A stretch of 45,279 nt of DNA from Dehalococcoidia bacterium (GTDB lineage: Bacteria > Chloroflexota > Dehalococcoidia > SZUA-161 > SpSt-899): positions 1 through 45,279 of the forward strand of contig JAQTRE010000010.1 in assembly GCA_028711995.1 (NCBI GenBank), given 5' to 3'. This document shows, piece by piece, positions 42,784 through 45,279 of the stretch; position 1 is the stretch's first letter, and every line of letters starts with the position of its first letter. The translations under genes were made by a program, and so were the position numbers. Under the pieces are notes generated by a model. It was not told the origin of the DNA and did not search any database. It saw nothing but the letters and a program-made list of their open reading frames with translations.

Positions 42784-44592
42784 TTACTCCCCTGAATAGT
42801 GGAGGATGGTGCCTCGCTCTCCCACGACGAAGACATCGGCGGATGAACTCCCCCAGGCCCCAAGGAGATGATTTCTGGTGCCGCTGGACATTTCGCTCCA
42901 TGTGCTGCCGTTGTAGTGCAGGATGGTACCAAAAACTCCCACGGCAAAGACGTCGGAGGATGAGCTGCCCCACACGGCAAGGAGACCATCTGGGGTGCTG
43001 CTGGCCATAGTGCTCCAGGTACTGCCATCATAGTGCAGGACGACGCCGGAGTTTTCAACTGGGGCCCATCCTACAGCAAAAACATCAGATGAAGAACTGC
43101 CCCAGACATCTCTGAGATCATATCCGATATCGTTGGTTATGGTTTCCCAGATGCTACCGTTGTAATGGAGGATGCTGGCGTTTCCAAAGGTTTCCCATCC
43201 CACGGCGAAGACATTGGAGGGCGAACTGCCCGATATGCTCCAGAGATCAGTTATGGTGCCGCTGGTCATTTCGCTCCAATCGCTGCCGTTGTAGTGGAGG
43301 ATAGTGCCTTGCTCTCCCACGGCGAAGACATCGGAGGGCGAACTGCCCCAGACACCGGTGAGATAGCTTTCGGTGCCGGTGGGCATGGTACTCCAGGCAT
43401 TGCCGTTATAGTGGAAGATGGTGCCTTCCTCTCCCACGGCAAAGACGTCGGAGGGCGAACTGCCCCAGGCACCGGCAAGATGAGTGGCACCGCCGAGATA
43501 ATCTCCGTAGCCGCTGGCCATGATACTCCAGATGCTGCCGTTGTAGTGCAGGATAGTGCCCGCATCATCCACGGCAAGGACATCGGAGGAGGAATTTCCC
43601 CAGACACCAAGAAGATCATTTGCGATGCCCTTGGTCACGGTGCTCCAGGCGCTGCCGTCGTAGTGCAGGATGATGCCCTGATCTCCCACGGCAAAGACAT
43701 CGGAGGACGAACTGCCCCAGATACCCCGGATGCCTGGGATGCTACTGCTTGTCATGGCGCTCCAGGCGCTGCCGTTGTAGTGCCGGATGGCGCCCGTAGT
43801 TTCCACGGCAAAGACATCGGAGGACGAACTGCCCCAGACGCCGGCGACATCACCTGTGGTGCTGTCTGCCATTTCGTTCCAGGTGCTGCCGTCATAGTGC
43901 AGGATGACACCATGGAACTCGCCCACGGCAAAGACATCGGAGGACGAACTGCCCCAGACATCACTGAGATGATTTCCGGTGTCGCTGGGCATGACGCTCC
44001 AGGCGCTGCCGTTGTAGTGCAGAATGGTGCCCCCTTGTCCCACGGCGAAGACATCGGAGGAGGAACTGCCCCAAACATCACTGAGATAATTTTCGGTGCC
44101 GCTGGGCATGACGCTCCAAGCGCTGCCGTTACAGTGCAGGATGGTGCCCATAATTCCCACGGTAAAGACATCGCAGGATGAGGTGCCCCAGATACCACGG
44201 AGATCATTTCTGGTGCCGCTGGGCATGACGCTCCATGTGCTGCCTTTGTAGTGCAGGATGGTGCCCGCACCTCCTACGGCAAAGACATCGGTGGAAGAAC
44301 TGCCCCAGATATCAGCGAGATTATTTCCTGTTGGCCACGGATTCCGCCATGTCCACCCAGTCATTGACGCCTGTTCAACAGTGGGAGTAGGTGTGAACGA
44401 GACTGGAGTTGTTGGACTACCGATAGCTCCGTCCGTTGGTGTTGCTGATAACGTAGACGTTAGCTGCGTTTCTCCGGACGGAATCATCGGCGTCGTGGCC
44501 TTTTCCGTTCCCCCGCCACACGATGCCATCAGTGTCAGCAGGAGAATTAAAAGTAACATCGCAATGCTAGCAACAGTCATATTCATTCTCAT
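42784..44592 (-). CDS. repeat-rich lipoprotein, probable beta-propeller
   Basis: 602-aa exported lipoprotein with a signal peptide and lipobox LMASC (Cys25), then a Thr/Pro/Ser-rich linker (about 26-80). From about residue 80 there are 13 tandem repeats of about 38-45 residues with consensus DVWGSSSSDVFAVG..GTILHYNGS.WS.M. Each is predicted as four beta strands, so the domain is probably one or two beta-propellers on the cell surface. The chosen ATG 44592 has GGAGG 8 nt upstream (lying inside a longer frame from 44607). Function unknown; similar repeats occur in secreted proteins of environmental bacteria and may bind ligands or partners. The near-identical repeats suggest recent internal duplication. 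Confidence 0.88.
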   Translation of the reverse strand: MRMNMTVASIAMLLLILLLTLMASCGGGTEKATTPMIPSGETQLTSTLSATPTDGAIGSPTTPVSFTPTPTVEQASMTGWTWRNPWPTGNNLADIWGSSSTDVFAVGGAGTILHYKGSTWSVMPSGTRNDLRGIWGTSSCDVFTVGIMGTILHCNGSAWSVMPSGTENYLSDVWGSSSSDVFAVGQGGTILHYNGSAWSVMPSDTGNHLSDVWGSSSSDVFAVGEFHGVILHYDGSTWNEMADSTTGDVAGVWGSSSSDVFAVETTGAIRHYNGSAWSAMTSSSIPGIRGIWGSSSSDVFAVGDQGIILHYDGSAWSTVTKGIANDLLGVWGNSSSDVLAVDDAGTILHYNGSIWSIMASGYGDYLGGATHLAGAWGSSPSDVFAVGEEGTIFHYNGNAWSTMPTGTESYLTGVWGSSPSDVFAVGEQGTILHYNGSDWSEMTSGTITDLWSISGSSPSNVFAVGWETFGNASILHYNGSIWETITNDIGYDLRDVWGSSSSDVFAVGWAPVENSGVVLHYDGSTWSTMASSTPDGLLAVWGSSSSDVFAVGVFGTILHYNGSTWSEMSSGTRNHLLGAWGSSSADVFVVGERGTILHYSGE

Positions 44593-45279
44593 TCTACCTG
44601 CCTCCATCGGGGGCTACCTAACCCGAACAATCTGAGATACGCATCGATCATCATTCTCCACCTGATCACAATATGTGTCAGCAAAGATAACGATTTTCAT
44701 AGCGATCTTTTGCAATATGATGAAACTATAGCCCTATTCTAGCGACGCTATGTTATGGAGTCAACACGCACGCACGCAGATTCTCGTTAGATTCGCATGG
44801 AATCTTGATGCTATGGTGTTTTATGCGAAAGCGAATAAATGATGCCAGTTCCGTAATTGACAGCAGGTAGATGAAATCCATTCCACTAGAATCTAGTAGA
44901 TGGAATCCCATCTACCCACCTTGTTATTTGGTGATACTGAACAAATTGGTTACTATCTTCCGTCTACATTGAAGGATTGTCCATCTGCGCCAATGTCAGA
45001 GACAATCGGTGGAGTGGTAACCGTGTTGCGTTTATATAGGATTGAAGCTGCATCGCTATTGATCGGCTGGGGATTCACACCAATCGTCCACAAGCATTGA
45101 GAGAAATAAACCGGATCATAAGTTCCTCTCCGCATCGGCCATGGCGCAATTTCAACTATGGCGTCCCTGCAAAAAGCCGGTATCGGAATTCTGATTGAGT
45201 CACCCTGATATTATGCTGCGAAGTTTAAAGTCTGAGTGAATCGGCTGGCGGGTCGAATTTAGCGCCAAAACAAGCGCCA
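44593..45279. other. right-edge intergenic region
   Basis: About 690 bp after the propeller lipoprotein start with no supported gene. A 66-codon frame at 44900-45100 (+) and an opposing frame on the minus strand lack ribosome binding sites and family features. The main structure is the inverted repeat at 44868-44914. Sequence continues past the window. Confidence 0.4.
44868..44914. repeat. 23-bp imperfect inverted repeat
   Basis: Arms 44868-44890 and 44892-44914 are imperfect complements (about 16 of 23 matching), with TAGATG/CATCTA ends and CTAGA-a-TCTAG at the centre. It could be an operator, a recombination site or a remnant end of a mobile element. It lies about 280 bp upstream of the lipoprotein start. 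Confidence 0.6.

Noticed and set aside
43165-44181. 338-codon open frame on the plus strand
   Set aside because: It is the antisense of the propeller repeats. Its repetitive HGKDIGGRTAP pattern mirrors the true gene, and it has no ribosome binding site.
44900-45100. 66-codon frame near the right edge
   Set aside because: No ribosome binding site or similarity, and it starts within the inverted repeat.

Overview
The window looks like a chromosomal segment from an anaerobic bacterium, most likely a Chloroflexota member near Dehalococcoidia. That placement is inferred from gene content and style: a corrinoid methyltransferase island, tandem CaiB/BaiF CoA-transferases, a single-chain AccD-AccA, and a possible selenoprotein. 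No rRNA, tRNA, CRISPR array, phage or transposase gene was seen. Genes are dense, with many 4-nt ATGA/GTGA overlaps and promoters of the type TTGC.. - 17 bp - TATAAT or extended -10 TGnTATAAT.

Left part (1-10.6 kb). A class I aminotransferase (minus strand) lies divergent to a NarL-type two-component pair. Then comes a corrinoid methyl-transfer island: two tandem uroporphyrinogen-decarboxylase-fold methyltransferases, a B12-binding corrinoid protein, a small cysteine-bearing protein, a [2Fe-2S]/ASKHA corrinoid-reactivation protein, and a substrate-binding lipoprotein. These fit a methyl-group uptake pathway: demethylate a substrate onto the corrinoid protein, pass the methyl on, and re-reduce Co(II) with the reactivator.

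Middle part (10.7-34.8 kb). Mostly housekeeping. Two PlsC-like acyltransferases precede ispH. A minus-strand operon runs purH, a 100-aa protein with in-frame UGA, its cysteine paralogue, pepA and a coiled-coil protein. The UGA lies at codon 52, where the paralogue has cysteines, and is followed by a bacterial-type SECIS hairpin with a bulged U and a GUGA loop. I regard this probable selenoprotein as the most interesting item in the window. Next are two CaiB/BaiF genes, a conserved hypothetical, coaX-coaBC, uvrB, yceD-rpmF-fabD-nusB-acpP, a type-4 uracil-DNA glycosylase, ftsK, a fused accD-accA and a flavin reductase.

Right part (34.8-45.3 kb). Accessory and envelope-related. A long, structured intergenic region leads into two exported proteins that share a C-terminal domain and a PEP-CTERM-like sorting tail. 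Then come two ABC-2 permeases (one fused to a PrsW-like membrane protease domain), a divergent ABC ATPase, a small cysteine-containing protein, and a lipoprotein built of 13 propeller-like repeats.

Four copies of a G/C-tract-rich, hairpin-forming repeat (about 100-160 bp, several with terminal inverted repeats) are scattered between genes. Two of them begin exactly at the stop codon of the preceding gene.
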